The notes under the pieces were generated by a model, which was not told the DNA's origin, searched no databases, and worked only from the letters and a program-made list of their open reading frames with translations. This document shows, in pieces, positions 63,565 through 64,000 of a DNA stretch of 64,000 bases (positions within the stretch are counted from its first letter, which is position 1; every line of letters starts with the position of its first letter). The stretch comes from Corynebacterium singulare (GTDB lineage: Bacteria > Actinomycetota > Actinomycetes > Mycobacteriales > Mycobacteriaceae), in NCBI RefSeq assembly GCF_000833575.1, contig NZ_CP010827.1, forward strand, positions 1,537,993 to 1,601,992. The letters are read 5' to 3'. Both the position numbers and the translations under genes were made by a program.

Positions 63565-64000
63565 CAGGACTCCCGCAGACGCCCGGCTACCTGCCGGCCA
63601 AACTCAGACACAGAGCCGCAACCATCACTCTGGCACTGTGCGGCAAAGCGCGACAATGCCTCAAACGTTTCATAAAGATCACGACGGATGAGTACTTCAT
63701 CTTCAGTGAAAGGGCCGTGGTCCGAAGGCCGCAGGAGTGAGCGCTTCGGGTCGTGGTAGACATCCGCATTGCCCTCGGCCAATGCCACCACACCTTCAAT
63801 ACCGCCGGCATACATGGTGGTAACACTGGACAGAGCCCAGCCGATAATGCAGGCGACGATGAGCTCATGCAGCGTCTTTTCATCCGCGAGCTGCGGCCAG
63901 ACATCCACGATGCGGCGCTGCCAGGCGTGGATAAACACCTCTGCTTCGTCATCCGTGATGGGACGAGTAAAGAGAAACTGCGGGAACCCGGCTACCACGC
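63564..64000 (-). CDS. Unidentified protein, C-terminal part (cut by window edge)
   Basis: At least 144 residues, open to the right edge. A GTG at 63998 is the last in-frame candidate start seen, but the real start is probably outside. The sequence is rich in Trp, Asp and Glu ([21 protein letters not shown]) and predicted helical, with the segment [24 protein letters not shown]. It has no signal peptide or metal motif. I cannot assign a family. The tail resembles C-terminal helices of kinase-like phosphotransferases only in a general way. It is translationally linked to rarA. Confidence 0.6.
   Translation of the reverse strand, partial: VVAGFPQFLFTRPITDDEAEVFIHAWQRRIVDVWPQLADEKTLHELIVACIIGWALSSVTTMYAGGIEGVVALAEGNADVYHDPKRSLLRPSDHGPFTEDEVLIRRDLYETFEALSRFAAQCQSDGCGSVSEFGRQVAGRLRES

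Overview
The window is a stretch of a high-GC Gram-positive chromosome that I assign to Corynebacterium. The reasons are the argCJBDFRGH cluster, the aro/pepQ/efp/nusB cluster, an EF-P with a PGKGP loop, actinobacterial boxA elements flanking the 16S gene, and a large share of genes whose -10 element lies 7 to 8 nt before the start codon (leaderless mRNAs, common in C. glutamicum). The species cannot be named from this sequence. I see no prophage, insertion sequence or CRISPR array. Most of the window is core genome, with a few poorly characterised envelope genes between core blocks.

Layout. Positions 1-3500 hold the 5' part of a 23S gene, a spacer without tRNA genes and a complete 16S gene, all on the minus strand, with two upstream promoters. 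Then, mostly on the minus strand: tyrS and a 59-codon Trm112-like gene; an uncharacterised three-gene envelope operon (5113-8469) of a membrane protein, a vWA lipoprotein and an anchored solute-binding-like protein; the arginine genes argH, argG, argR, argF, argD, argB, argJ and argC (8791-17317), with a promoter and operator candidate at argC and another at argG; a secreted four-cysteine protein; pheT and pheS; an SpoU-type methyltransferase; a secreted alkaline phosphatase; and the infC-rpmI-rplT operon, where infC starts with AUC.

From 26 to 43 kb lie DNA repair and envelope genes: a beta-lactamase-like lipoprotein coupled to uvrA, a metallo-hydrolase, a DoxX-like protein with a long amphipathic tail, a HelD/HelR-type ATPase, an App1-type phosphatase, two universal stress proteins, uvrB, a DUF4259 protein, a secreted DUF4185 protein (candidate endo-D-arabinanase), coaE, rpsA and a SAM methyltransferase. 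From 43 to 50.6 kb come an RDD membrane protein, polA, a tRNA with a CAA anticodon and a short variable loop, a small secreted/membrane protein, and a plus-strand operon of a DUF368 (PopT-like) transporter with a polar amino-acid ABC transporter.

From 50.6 kb to the end the minus strand carries nusB, efp, pepQ, aroQ, aroB, aroK, aroC, a small A24 prepilin peptidase, aroE, mltG, ruvX, alaS, rarA and the 3' part of one more gene. Functionally the window joins arginine and shikimate synthesis, three aminoacyl-tRNA synthetases, translation factors and nucleotide excision repair. The least understood parts are the 5.1-8.5 kb vWA operon, the DUF4185 and DoxX-tail proteins, and the unusual tRNA.
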